Positions 35,434-43,766 of a stretch of 64,000 bases of DNA are shown here, piece after piece. The translations under genes were made by a program, and so were the position numbers. Position 1 is the first letter of the stretch. The number at the start of each line of letters is the position of its first letter. Source of the stretch: CALAGB01 sp963789565 (GTDB taxonomy: Bacteria > Chloroflexota > Chloroflexia > Thermomicrobiales > Thermomicrobiaceae); the NCBI GenBank assembly GCA_963789565.1, contig CAWBKX010000002.1, positions 1,612,001 through 1,676,000 on the forward strand. The letters run 5' to 3'. A model generated the notes under the pieces. That model searched no databases. It worked only from the letters and a program-made list of their open reading frames with translations, and was not told where the DNA came from.

Positions 35434-36973
35434 CCTCCGCCTACTTCTCTGGCTGCATTGGCGGCAGGTTCAGCGATCCGGCACCTACTGGCTGCGGGTG
35501 GTCGGCTTCGATCCACTTCTGGACACGACGTCCAATCGGCTCTATGGGTTCTACCTCATCCTGATTTTCGCGGGCTGGCTGGTGCTGATGTGGAGCCTGG
35601 CCGTCTATGAAGCGCTCAACGCGGGCAAGCACATCCCGGTCTCCGATCGAGCCAACGTCTACACCCACTTTCTCCATTACTTCCCCTGGGTTTCGATCGC
35701 GGTTGGCGTCCTGCTCGTCTTTCTGGCGGTGCGCAAGACGCCGCTCAAGCTTTCGGTCGAGGATCTGACCTATATCGCCGCCTCCCCGATGCGCCGCGAC
35801 GCCATCGGTCTGTTCGGATTCACCGGCTACGTCCTGATTGGCTGGGGGTTGTCCGTGCCGGTCATGACACTCGGCTCGATGATGCTGGCGCATCCAGACA
35901 GTCACGACGAAATCGGTTACACCGCCTATTCGGCCATTCTGACCAGTATTCCGCTGGTGCTGCTGCTGGCGGGGATTGCCTGGTGCTTTGGCTTTTGGCG
36001 GTTGAGCCGGCCCAAACCGGCCCGCTTTCTCTGGATCTGGCCGGTGCTCATCGCCGGGCTGGGTATCGCGTTTCCAGGAGTCATCGGATGGCCAGGTCAC
36101 CTGCTGGCGAAGGCGATTCTCGGCGATTCGCTCGCCCTTCAAACGTTCGGCTTGTTCGCCTCGTCTCTCATTGCGGGAGCGACTGTGGTCTGGATTGGCC
36201 GTCGTATCAATCTGATCACCGTTGCCTCGGAGCTGGGTACGGCCTCGCAGTTGAAGTCGCTGGGGGTCCTGGGGCGCTTCACCTGGCGTGACCTCTCCCG
36301 CCAAATGCGCGATCGCGAATCGCTGGCGCGGCGCATTCCCCGCTTCGCACTGCCTGACGCGCGCGGTGCACAGATGCTGATCGCACGTGCCTGGCTCATC
36401 TTCCTGCGTCAGCCATTTCGATTTGCCTGGGCCGTACTGCGCGCCACCGGGATAATCGCCGTTGGCGTGGTGTTGGCCGCAACCGGCGCCTCGGCACTCG
36501 CCTGGCTCTTCTGGCTCAGCTTCGTCATGGTTATGCCACCTCGCGACGTGCTGGGCGTCTACTCGGCCGATCAAAGCAACGCGTTCCTGCGCCAATTCCT
36601 GGCGTTCGACAACTTGAAGCTGTTGGCGATCGACGTCAGCTTGCCGCTCATCAGCATCTGCACCATCGGGCTTATCAGTTGGGGGCTGCTGGTCAAGTTT
36701 GCCAGCGTCAGTCCATTCACCATTCCGCTCATGCTCAGCTTCAGCATCATGATGCTCCTGAGCCAGGGGGCCGCGCTCGTGCGTGCTCCGGGAGGCGATC
36801 CAACCGTGGCCTCGCTCCTCTTCACCGGACTCAGCTTCGGCATCACCCTCCTCTTTGCTGAGTTCACCGGTCCGCTTGTCGCGTTGCTCATCTCGTTCGT
36901 CGCCATCTGGCTGCTTGCTCTGGCCATTTCAACCAGCGCACGCTTCTCGGCCGCCGCGTTCAGCAGCGACTGA
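35423..36973 (+). CDS. ABC-2 type permease
   Basis: Integral membrane partner (516 residues) of the preceding ATPase. About twelve hydrophobic segments are visible, for example FYLILIFAGWLVLMWSLAVY, WVSIAVGVLLVFLAV, FWLSFVMVM and ALLISFVAIWLLALAIS. It contains long hydrophilic loops around 270-330. Start TTG at 35423 (MLADLRLLLWLHWRQVQR), inside the ATPase gene. Related permeases with this start pattern have unknown substrates. Confidence 0.85.
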   Translation: MLADLRLLLWLHWRQVQRSGTYWLRVVGFDPLLDTTSNRLYGFYLILIFAGWLVLMWSLAVYEALNAGKHIPVSDRANVYTHFLHYFPWVSIAVGVLLVFLAVRKTPLKLSVEDLTYIAASPMRRDAIGLFGFTGYVLIGWGLSVPVMTLGSMMLAHPDSHDEIGYTAYSAILTSIPLVLLLAGIAWCFGFWRLSRPKPARFLWIWPVLIAGLGIAFPGVIGWPGHLLAKAILGDSLALQTFGLFASSLIAGATVVWIGRRINLITVASELGTASQLKSLGVLGRFTWRDLSRQMRDRESLARRIPRFALPDARGAQMLIARAWLIFLRQPFRFAWAVLRATGIIAVGVVLAATGASALAWLFWLSFVMVMPPRDVLGVYSADQSNAFLRQFLAFDNLKLLAIDVSLPLISICTIGLISWGLLVKFASVSPFTIPLMLSFSIMMLLSQGAALVRAPGGDPTVASLLFTGLSFGITLLFAEFTGPLVALLISFVAIWLLALAISTSARFSAAAFSSD

Positions 36974-37387
36974 CCCCTTCCCATCGCATGCACATCAACG
37001 CCAGCCATATCGAGAGACCGACAAGCGGCAGCCGCGTCGTATTTCAACATATCGTGACGGATGGAATCCTCACCGAGTTCCGTTGTCAACATGACTGGGT
37101 GCGGTCGCATGACAAGTCCATTGGCGACGCGATACAGGGTTGGCACTCCGGGGTTGCGATCCACAGTGTGTGACTGGAATTCACAGCAGATTCCCAGATG
37201 AACGTTCTAAGCTGGTGCGGGATGACGAGTGGAACGCGTGTGGCGTGCGCCATCCGGTGCGTGAACGCGTTCAACGATTGGCGTCACCGCGTCGAACCGT
37301 CGCCTCAATGTCACTGAAGGAATGGTGATGCACGATCGCGTCGTGTAATCTGGCACGGCAGGAATCACAGCGTGGGGAGTCGCTTAC
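36974..37387. other. intergenic region, no supported gene
   Basis: About 410 bases. A 61-codon plus-strand frame at 36988-37173 has no ribosome binding site and no recognisable product; I leave it uncalled. No repeats or hairpins stood out. Confidence 0.4.
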
Positions 37388-38296
37388 GTGCGGAGATCGT
37401 TGAAATGGCATGCGCCGGGACGTTACCTGTTCCTGCTGCTGTCAGTTTTGATCGTGGTCGCCCCCCTGGCTGGCTGCTCTTCGAGTTCGAAAAAGTCCCC
37501 GACCGAAGATCCCAGCGATCCATCCCCGATGGCGATCGTGGATGGCAATTCTCAAGGGGGATCAACCAGCAACAAGCACCTCAGCGGCACGGTCTATCTC
37601 GATCCGGGTCATGGTGGCGTCGACAGCGGCACAAGCGGCTACACCGACGACGGCACGCTGGTGGACGAGAAGACGGTGGTGCTGCAGATCGCGCTCAAGG
37701 TCGCGGCCCAGCTGCGCGCGGATGGACTGACCGTGGTGATGTCGCGCACAACTGACGATGATCCCTGCATCAAACCGTCCGACCTCTCGTCCGACGGACA
37801 GACGATCATCGTAGGCGGCGTGCTCGACGATTTGCAGTGCCGCATCGACAAAGCCAACGCCAGCAATGCGCAGGTGATGCTGAGCTTGCACATGAACGCG
37901 TACTCAGACCCTTCAGTCAGCGGCACCGAGACCTTCTACGACACGGCTCGCCCGTTCTCCAACAAGAACCAGCAGTTCGCGCAACTGGTGCAGCAGGACC
38001 TGATGAATGCATTTCACGGACAGGGCTACACCACGCCCGATCGTGGAATCTCGGCGGATGGCGACGTCGGCGGTGAAAGCATGGGGACGCTGCCCGACAG
38101 CTACAATCACCTGGTGATGTTGGGACCCGCGGTTCCAGGTGAGCTTACATCGAGCAACATGCCCGCGGCGCTCTGCGAGGTCTTCTTCCTGTCTAACCCC
38201 AGTGAGGCGACCGCGGTGACCGAACCGAGCGTGCAGACCCTCATCGCCGGTGCGCTCACCAACGCTATCGAGACCTTCTTGACGCAGGGCGGGTGA
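37388..38296 (+). CDS. N-acetylmuramoyl-L-alanine amidase lipoprotein (Amidase_3)
   Basis: Cell-wall hydrolase of 302 residues. Signal peptide with hydrophobic core FLLLSVLIVVAPLAGC; the lipobox LAGC puts the lipid-modified Cys at about 36. The catalytic domain (about 70-300) has the zinc-binding residues: His in VYLDPGHGGVDSG, Glu in LVDEKTVV, His in LSLHMNA; catalytic Glu is in ALCEVFFLSNPSEA. It cleaves the amide between MurNAc and L-Ala outside the cytoplasmic membrane. GTG start at 37388. The loop of about 35 residues after VVMSRTTDDDP is a family-level variable region. Confidence 0.9.
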   Translation: MRRSLKWHAPGRYLFLLLSVLIVVAPLAGCSSSSKKSPTEDPSDPSPMAIVDGNSQGGSTSNKHLSGTVYLDPGHGGVDSGTSGYTDDGTLVDEKTVVLQIALKVAAQLRADGLTVVMSRTTDDDPCIKPSDLSSDGQTIIVGGVLDDLQCRIDKANASNAQVMLSLHMNAYSDPSVSGTETFYDTARPFSNKNQQFAQLVQQDLMNAFHGQGYTTPDRGISADGDVGGESMGTLPDSYNHLVMLGPAVPGELTSSNMPAALCEVFFLSNPSEATAVTEPSVQTLIAGALTNAIETFLTQGG

Positions 38297-38329
38297 GCGG
38301 GAAGGGTGAGACTAACTCGGGGACCGTTG

Positions 38330-38599
38330 CTAAGTTTTGCGCGGTGACTGATCACTTTCGCGGCGCAACGAGTTCACCCACCCCGCGGCTGATTCCGTCG
38401 ACTCCCATCCAGGTATGTCCTTGTCGGCGAGTGAACCACCGAGCCTGAGTGCCGCTCTGCACAGTCGCTCGCGCGAAACCTTTTCTTCGACCGCGTCTGA
38501 GACGAACTCACTTCGATGGCGTGGTCCGACAAACCGGTCGATTTCGTCGACGAACTCTTTTGGCATAAGGATGCGGATTCTGGCCATGCCGTCTGACAT
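38330..38599 (-). CDS. ribbon-helix-helix protein, orphan antitoxin-like
   Basis: 89-residue DNA-binding protein of the MetJ/Arc or CopG type. ARIRILMPKEFVDEIDRFVG is the beta-strand and first helix, and RSEFVSDAVEEKVSRERL the second helix. The C-terminal part (GWESTESAAGWVNSLRRESD) resembles the toxin-binding tail of VapB/RelB-like antitoxins. No toxin gene (PIN, RelE, MazF) lies next to it on either side, so it is either an orphan or a plain regulator. The upstream neighbour region contains the dinB SOS box. Confidence 0.7.
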   Translation of the reverse strand: MSDGMARIRILMPKEFVDEIDRFVGPRHRSEFVSDAVEEKVSRERLCRAALRLGGSLADKDIPGWESTESAAGWVNSLRRESDQSPRKT

Positions 38600-38724
38600 A
38601 TCGGCCTCCAGTCAAGCGATCACTTTTATGCTGATATAACGCACGTTTCGTGTTCTGGCATTGCTTGCCTGCGTCCTCAGGTACTTCAGTCCCCTTGACA
38701 CTGTTCGGACGCGCTCCTAGAATG

Positions 38725-38738
38725 AGAACAAATGTTCT
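38725..38738. promoter_or_regulatory. LexA (SOS) box upstream of dinB
   Basis: AGAACAAATGTTCT, i.e. GAAC-N4-GTTC with one more matching base on each side, 42 bases upstream of the dinB start. This matches the LexA box of Gram-positive bacteria and of Chloroflexota. A second box with the same core lies before the imuB-like gene. Confidence 0.8.
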
Positions 38739-38779
38739 AGATTCTGTTCGGATTCGGATTCGGTAAGTGAGGAGGGCCG

Positions 38780-39997
38780 GTGGATCAATGGCAGCGCGTG
38801 ATCGTCCACGCCGATCTCGATGCCTTCTTTGCCGCCGCCGAAATCCTGCGACATCCGGAGCTGCGCGGAAAGCCGGTCATCGTCGGAGGCCGTCCTGGCG
38901 GGCGGGGTGTCGTCGCGGCTGCGAGCTACGAAGCCCGTGCCTTCGGCGTCCACTCAGCCATGCCGGCCGCTCAGGCGGTGCGCCTCTGCCCGGACGCCAT
39001 CTTCCTGCCCGGCGACGGCGATTACTACCGCGATCTCTCACGACGTTTTCAGGAGATCCTGGAGAGCTTCAGTCCCATCGTCGAGATGGTCAGCATCGAC
39101 GAAGCCTATCTCGATCTGAGCCATGCCGGCCGCTCCTTCACTTCACCACGCGCCGCGGCTGAGGCGATCAAGCAGCAGGTGCGCGACGAGCTGCGGTTGG
39201 TCGTCTCGCTGGGCGTCGCCTCCAGTCGCATGGTGGCCAAGATCGCCTCCGATCTGGATAAGCCGGACGGCCTGCGCGTGGTGGAGTTCGGCGGCGAGGA
39301 GCAGTTCCTGGCGTCCTTGCCGGTGGAACGCATGCCGGGTATCGGCCCCAAGGCGACCGCGCGGCTGAATCAGAACGGCGTCACGACGCTGGGCGGTCTG
39401 GCTCAGTTGCCGGTCACGCTCCTCGAGCCGATCTTCGGCAAGCGCGCCGCCAATGTGCAGGCACGGGCTCGCGGCATCGACGAGCGTCCCGTCGAGCCGG
39501 AGGGCGGGCCGCGTCGTTCGGTCGGGCACGAGCGAACCTACAGCCGCGATCTGACCGCACAGGTCGCGATCGAACGCTCCCTCTACCAGTTGGCCGAATA
39601 CACCGGTCGCGATCTGCGCCGCAAAGAACTGCTGGCGGGAGTCGTCTCCGTCAAGCTGCGCTACAGCGATTTCGAGACGGTCGGGAAACAGCGACGACTG
39701 CTGCGCCCGACCGACTCCCATCGGGACATCGCCGCCGTTGCCATGGAACTGACGCAGCAGATCCTCGAGCAGCGGCGGGCACCGATTCGCCTGCTCGGCG
39801 TGCGGGTAGCGACCCTCAGCCCACTGGCCATTCAGCTCCCCCTCTTCGACGTCGATCCGTTACGCCAGCGGCGACTCAACACCGCGCTGGATCGATTGGT
39901 GGAGCGTCACGGTCAGGGGGTCATTCAACCGGGTTGGCTTCAGCCACGCGGCGAACATCAGGCACCGGTTCAGCCGTTCATGTCGGCCTATGAATGA
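38780..39997 (+). CDS. dinB: DNA polymerase IV (Y family)
   Basis: Translesion DNA polymerase of 405 residues. Catalytic carboxylates: Asp12 in HADLDAFFA and the pair in SIDEAYLDL (about 107-115). The helix-hairpin-helix is LPVERMPGIGPKATARLN; little-finger domain follows. A consensus sliding-clamp motif, QLPLF, lies near the C-terminus (about 355-359). Start GTG at 38780 behind GGAGGGCC. Expected to be repressed by LexA through the box at 38725. A zinc-ribbon gene follows 15 bases downstream. Confidence 0.95.
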   Translation: MDQWQRVIVHADLDAFFAAAEILRHPELRGKPVIVGGRPGGRGVVAAASYEARAFGVHSAMPAAQAVRLCPDAIFLPGDGDYYRDLSRRFQEILESFSPIVEMVSIDEAYLDLSHAGRSFTSPRAAAEAIKQQVRDELRLVVSLGVASSRMVAKIASDLDKPDGLRVVEFGGEEQFLASLPVERMPGIGPKATARLNQNGVTTLGGLAQLPVTLLEPIFGKRAANVQARARGIDERPVEPEGGPRRSVGHERTYSRDLTAQVAIERSLYQLAEYTGRDLRRKELLAGVVSVKLRYSDFETVGKQRRLLRPTDSHRDIAAVAMELTQQILEQRRAPIRLLGVRVATLSPLAIQLPLFDVDPLRQRRLNTALDRLVERHGQGVIQPGWLQPRGEHQAPVQPFMSAYE

Positions 39998-40012
39998 GAA
40001 AGGAGGTATGAG

Positions 40013-40222
40013 GTGGATCAACACGAGCACGAGGACCGCAGCGTCCGCTGGGTCTGCGACTGCTCGAATCCGCCGGTCTTGCTGGCGATCTACGATCAAT
40101 CGGGACGGATCGAGATCAAAGTGCGCGACCGCTATTACATCGCCCACGATCAGCTGCAGGCGACGTGCCCCAAATGCGGCACGCACCACGTGCTGAACAT
40201 CCACCGGCCGCCGGAAACGTAG
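40013..40222 (+). CDS. small zinc-ribbon-like protein
   Basis: 69 residues, not recognised as a named family. It has four cysteines as C-x-C (WVCDCSN) and C-x2-C (TCPKCG), plus HHVLNIH, so it probably binds zinc. A beta-rich middle (LLAIYDQSGRIEIKVRDRYYI) lies between. The start GTG at 40013 follows AGGAGG by six bases; an ATG at 40008 is out of frame. It is 15 bases behind dinB, so probably cotranscribed and hence possibly SOS-controlled. Confidence 0.7.
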   Translation: MDQHEHEDRSVRWVCDCSNPPVLLAIYDQSGRIEIKVRDRYYIAHDQLQATCPKCGTHHVLNIHRPPET

Positions 40223-40383
40223 CCCCGGCCGGCCAACGATCGGTTGCCGGGAACGGCCGATCGCAACACCCGAGCTCCAGAGAGCCATCCAACGTAACTG
40301 AGCGCCGAAGCGCCAACACCTCATGCCAACCGGGGTCGGCCCGGAGGTGGCGGCTGGCAGTTGCCAGCGGAGGGGATTCAGTC

Positions 40384-41010
40384 ATGTCCGCAGTACCGTC
40401 TATCATTGAGTCGCTTGGCGATTTCGAGGCGTCTCCCGAGCTCGACGCACGTCTCGGTGCCATGGCGCTGCGCGCCCGCACCGACCCTCAGATCCGCAAC
40501 GACCTCTATCGAGTCCTCGGCTTCAAGATCGAGCGCTTCGTGCGTCGCTACCGCTATCGCGTGCGGCAGCTCGCCGTCTGCGAAGTGGCTGACGTGGAGC
40601 AGGAGGCATTTTTGGTCTTCTGCGACATCGTCGATCGCTGGCCGGGGCAGGAGAGTTTTCTGGGCTATTTCTTCAGCCGCTTCCCGTGGCGACTGGCTCG
40701 CGCCGTCGACGTTCTGGAACGGGGATGGTCGGCCACACGCGTGGTGCCACTCGACGAAATCGCCGAACCGGCGCCGCCGCCCGATCCGGACGACGCCCTG
40801 CTGCTGGCCGAGATCGGCGCCAATCTCGAGCCGCGCGAGCGCACCGTCCTCGAGTTGCGCATTGGCTACAACCTGCGCGTACGCGAGATCGCGCGCATCC
40901 TCGGTCTCCATACCCGCACGATCCATCGCTCCTGGGCCCGCATCGTCGAGGAGCTGCGCATCGGCTACGGCGTCTCCATCCAACAGTCGGACGACGCTGG
41001 CGCGCCTTGA
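40384..41010 (+). CDS. sigma-70-family RNA polymerase sigma factor
   Basis: 208 residues. A region-2-like helical part (about 40-100, DLYRVLGFKIERFVRRYRYRVRQLAVCEVADVEQEAFLVF) and a clear region 4 helix-turn-helix at the C-terminus (LEPRERTVLELRIGYNLRVREIARILGLHTRTIHRSWARI). Start ATG at 40384. No anti-sigma gene lies nearby. The FAD oxidoreductase follows 76 bases downstream. Region 2 is unusual compared with standard ECF factors, so assignment to a group was not possible. Confidence 0.8.
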   Translation: MSAVPSIIESLGDFEASPELDARLGAMALRARTDPQIRNDLYRVLGFKIERFVRRYRYRVRQLAVCEVADVEQEAFLVFCDIVDRWPGQESFLGYFFSRFPWRLARAVDVLERGWSATRVVPLDEIAEPAPPPDPDDALLLAEIGANLEPRERTVLELRIGYNLRVREIARILGLHTRTIHRSWARIVEELRIGYGVSIQQSDDAGAP

Positions 41011-41086
41011 CAGTCTCCAGCCACGATGGGGTAATCAGCCAGAGTCGGATCTTCAACGAACGTCAAGAGAAACCAGGAGACATGAG

Positions 41087-42268
41087 ATGGCAACAGCCGA
41101 CGTCGTCGTCATCGGCGGTGGAGTCAATGGGAGCAGCATCGCCTACCACCTGGCCAAAGCTGGGGTGACGAACGTCACCTTGGTCGAGCGCGCCCACCTG
41201 GGCTCTGGTGCCAGCGGCAAATCGGGCGCATTGGTGCGCATGCACTACACCAACCCCTACGAATCGAAGCTGGCCTATGAGAGCCTCAAGATTTTCAGCA
41301 ACTGGGACGAGATCGTCGGTGGCGACTGCGGTTTCCAGCCGATCGGCTTCTTCCAGGTCGTCGCCCCGGAGTACGAAGAGCAGCTGCGCCAGAACGTAGA
41401 GGACCAGCAGCGTATCGGCATCAAATCGCAGGTCATCACGGCTGAGGAGATGCAGCAGATCGAGCCGGAAGCCAACATCGAGGGGCTGACGTACGTCGCC
41501 TACGAGCCCGACAGCGGTTTCGCCGATCCCAACGCCACCACCTACGCGTTTGCTAGGCGAGCGCGGGAACTTGGGGTCAACGTCATGACCCACACCACCG
41601 TTACGGCGATCCGCACCGAGCAGGACCGCGTCGTGGGAGTCGACACCACCGCCGGACCGATCGACGCACCGACCGTGGTGCTGGCGGGCGGTGCATGGGC
41701 AGATCGACTGCTCAAGCCACTTGGGCTCGACCTCGGCCTCATCTCCTACCGCAGTCAGGTCGTTATCTTCCGCCGTCCTTACGGCAGCAGCGGTCCGCGC
41801 AACGTCTTCATCGACACCGTCGCCAATAGCTGGTTCCGTCCGGAGGGAGACAGCGGCATCCTGATCGGCGCCGAGTCGGGCGGCACCGGTGTGGATCCCG
41901 ACGGATTCAACGAGACGGTCGATGGCGATCAGGTGGAGATGGCACGCGACAAGCTGGCCACGCGCTTCCCGTCGACGCGTGAGGCCACCATGCGCGGCGG
42001 CTGGGCCGGCATGTATATGCTCAGCCCGGATCACCACCCAATTATCGACCAGCCACCGTCGGTTCCAGGGCTCTTCATCATGGCCGGGGACAGCGGCACG
42101 TCCTTCAAGACATCCCCGGCCATCGGCAAGTGCATGAGCGAATGGATCACCGGTGGCGAGCCGGTCACGGCCGACCTGACGCCATTCCGTGCCTCTCGCT
42201 TCGCCGAAGGCAAACCCTGGCACGACGAAACCAACTACGGCTATCGGAACCGGACAATTTCGCGGTAG
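41087..42268 (+). CDS. FAD-dependent amine/amino-acid oxidoreductase (DAO family)
   Basis: 393-residue flavoenzyme. The dinucleotide-binding motif GGGVNGSSIAYHLAKAG lies at residues 10-26. Typical DAO-family elements: EPEANIEGLTYVAYEPDSGFADP, VVLAGGAWADRLLKPLGL, and C-terminal GLFIMAGDSGTSFKTSPAIGKCMSEWI. Sarcosine oxidase beta or glycine/dimethylglycine oxidase-like enzymes share these. Start ATG at 41087 after CCAGGAGA; an out-of-frame upstream extension to 40361 only overlaps the sigma factor and is not real. Substrate unknown. Confidence 0.88.
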   Translation: MATADVVVIGGGVNGSSIAYHLAKAGVTNVTLVERAHLGSGASGKSGALVRMHYTNPYESKLAYESLKIFSNWDEIVGGDCGFQPIGFFQVVAPEYEEQLRQNVEDQQRIGIKSQVITAEEMQQIEPEANIEGLTYVAYEPDSGFADPNATTYAFARRARELGVNVMTHTTVTAIRTEQDRVVGVDTTAGPIDAPTVVLAGGAWADRLLKPLGLDLGLISYRSQVVIFRRPYGSSGPRNVFIDTVANSWFRPEGDSGILIGAESGGTGVDPDGFNETVDGDQVEMARDKLATRFPSTREATMRGGWAGMYMLSPDHHPIIDQPPSVPGLFIMAGDSGTSFKTSPAIGKCMSEWITGGEPVTADLTPFRASRFAEGKPWHDETNYGYRNRTISR

Positions 42269-42289
42269 GGGAAGGCCCTCAACCAGTGG

Positions 42290-42329
42290 CCCTCACCCCC
42301 GACCCCTCTCGCGCCAGGCAGGAGAGGGG
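42290..42329. repeat. REP-like palindromic element (copy 2)
   Basis: Begins CCCTCACCCCCGACCCCTCT and ends GGCAGGAGAGGGG, matching the element at 23241-23296. It lies just left of the IS3 element and right of the FAD oxidoreductase gene. Confidence 0.7.
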
Positions 42330-42433
42330 AGAAGATTAAGGCTTTGTGGAGTGAACCCCAAAAAGCGAACCAGGCGCAAAGGGAGGTTTCAGCGGACGCG
42401 GTAGACTGACCGCACCGTAAAGGAGACCAACTG

Positions 42434-42739
42434 ATGGGACGGGGACGCACACATAGCCGGGAGTTCAAGCTCGAGGTGGTGCGCCAGATTGCGAGTGGGA
42501 CCAAACGGCCGGTCCAGGTGTGTCGCGAGTACGGACTGGCCAACAGCGTGGTGGATCGCTGGCGCCACGACTATGCCGAACGGGGGGACGCCGCCTTTGG
42601 CCCGCCGGTGGTGACGGGGGAGGCCGCGTTGGAAGCCCGCATCGCCGACCTGGAGCGCTTGTGTGGACAGTTGGTGTTGGAGAACACCGCCCTAAAAAAG
42701 GGGCTCAAGCACGGTCCCTGGGGGAGCGACACACGATGA
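42434..42739 (+). CDS. IS3 transposase OrfA
   Basis: 101-residue helix-turn-helix protein: GRGRTHSREFKLEVVRQIASGTKRPVQVCREYGLANSVVDRWRHDY, followed by a leucine-zipper-like helix LEARIADLERLCGQLVLENTALKKG. It binds the IS ends. Near its end it contains the slippery heptamer A-AAA-AAG (42694-42700), read in frame as CTA AAA AAG, for -1 frameshifting into OrfB. ATG 42434 follows AAAGGAGA. Confidence 0.93.
   Translation: MGRGRTHSREFKLEVVRQIASGTKRPVQVCREYGLANSVVDRWRHDYAERGDAAFGPPVVTGEAALEARIADLERLCGQLVLENTALKKGLKHGPWGSDTR
42694..42700 (+). promoter_or_regulatory. programmed -1 ribosomal frameshift site (A6G)
   Basis: AAAAAAG in the last third of orfA, in the phase A-AAA-AAG. A -1 slip leads into the frame that continues through GAQARSLGERHTMIAAGQARAP, the usual joined OrfAB of IS3-family elements. 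Confidence 0.85.
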
Positions 42740-43580
42740 TTGCCGCGGGGCAAGCCCGTGCGCCGCGGCTCTCGATCCGGCGCTTGTGTCAGCTCACGGA
42801 GACGGGGCGGACCTGGTACTACACCCACCCCTCGCGGTGGAGACGGCCGCGCGGGACGTGGACCTGCGGGAAGCCATCGAGCAGATCGTGCTGGCGTTCT
42901 CTGGCTATGGCTATCGGCGGGTCACCGCGGAACTTCACCGACAGAAGTGGATGGTCAATCACAAGCGGGTATTGCGCGTCATGCGTGAGGAATCCTTGCT
43001 CTGTCAGCTCAAACGGCACTTCGTGGTGACCACCAACTCGGCCCACGACTTCCGGCACGCCCCCAATCGGATCGCGGATCTGCCCATCACTGGCCTCAAC
43101 CAGGTCTGGGTGGCCGATCTCACCTACATCCGTTTGCCGACCACCTTCGTCTACCTGGCGGCCATCCTGGATGCCTACTCCCGCCGCTGTATTGGCTGGC
43201 GCCTGTCGAGAAGCATCGATACCCAACTGACGCTCGCCGCGCTGGAGCTGGCGCTGCAGCATCGGCGGCCGGACCCAGGGGTGATCCACCATTCGGATCA
43301 CGGGGTGCAGTATGCCAGCACCGACTATGTGACCCGGCTCGAGGCGGCGGGGATCCAGCTCAGCATGGCGGCCGTCGGCAACCCCTACGAAAACGCCCGG
43401 ATCGAGAGCTTCTTCAAGACGCTGAAACGCGAGGAGGTCTATCTCAACGACTATCAATCCTTTGCCGAGGCCGACGCGCACCTGGAGCAGTTCATTGAGA
43501 TCGTCTATAACCAGAAGCGGCTGCACTCCAGCCTCGGCTATCGACCGCCCGTCGAATTCGAGGCACTGGTGATCGGTTGA
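42736..43580 (+). pseudogene. IS3 transposase OrfB (DDE), frameshifted
   Basis: Catalytic part of the transposase. The N-terminus is in the frame starting at ATG 42736 (MIAAGQARAPRLSIRRLCQLTETGRTWYYTHP). At the C-run 42828-42831 the homology jumps to another frame (LAVETAARDVDLREAIEQIV), which continues to 43580. One missing C restores a continuous protein. The DDE residues are in VWVADLTYI, VIHHSDHGVQYAS and NPYENARIESFFKTLKREE. An isolated start at 42786 would give an aberrant N-terminus. This is separate from the programmed frameshift at 42694 and would inactivate the element unless it is a sequence error. Confidence 0.85.
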
Positions 43581-43640
43581 CAACCAACCTTCCCTTTGAC
43601 CGTGGTTCGGTCAAAAGGGTTCACTCCATTGCCTCGCCCC

Positions 43641-43734
43641 AACGTCCCCCTTCTCCCGTGTGAGTAGGAGAAGGGGAACAACTTGCGATGTTGGAACTCC
43701 GTCTCTCTTCTCCCGATCGGACGGGAGAAGGGTA
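43641..43734. repeat. REP-like C-rich/G-rich repeats right of the IS
   Basis: CTTCTCCCGTGTGAGTAGGAGAAG forms a stem, as does TTCTCCCGATCGGACGGGAGAA. Both are flanked by C-rich and G-rich runs and resemble the elements at 23241 and 42290. Together they suggest that the IS inserted in or beside a cluster of such repeats. Confidence 0.6.
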
Positions 43735-43766
43735 GGGGATGAGGGCTGGTCGGGGTGGACGGCCGA

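Larger units (their letters stand above)
42347..43628 (+). mobile_element. IS3-family insertion sequence (1282 bp)
   Basis: Ends are imperfect terminal inverted repeats: TGGAGTGAACCC on the left (42347) and its exact reverse complement GGGTTCACTCCA on the right (to 43628). A further shared block CGAACCA lies inside. A 3-base target duplication, TTG, flanks it (42344-42346 and 43629-43631). It carries orfA and orfB of a DDE transposase with a canonical A6G frameshift site. The transposase frame has a second, apparently accidental frameshift. Confidence 0.93.

Noticed and set aside
35441..36595. 384-codon minus-strand frame opposite the ABC permease
   Set aside because: Composition (many Arg, Gln, Asp, Gly) is that of antisense translation, and the plus-strand permease is clearly hydrophobic and coupled to its ATPase.
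36988..37173. 61-codon plus-strand frame after the ABC permease
   Set aside because: Sequence looks mildly protein-like, but there is no ribosome binding site and no recognisable family.
41063..42223. 386-codon minus-strand frame opposite the FAD oxidoreductase
   Set aside because: Antisense to a gene with intact FAD motif; no family match.
40361..42268. A 635-codon plus-strand frame joining the sigma-factor region to the FAD oxidoreductase
   Set aside because: The first 240 codons are an out-of-frame reading of the sigma factor; the true oxidoreductase starts at 41087 behind a ribosome binding site.
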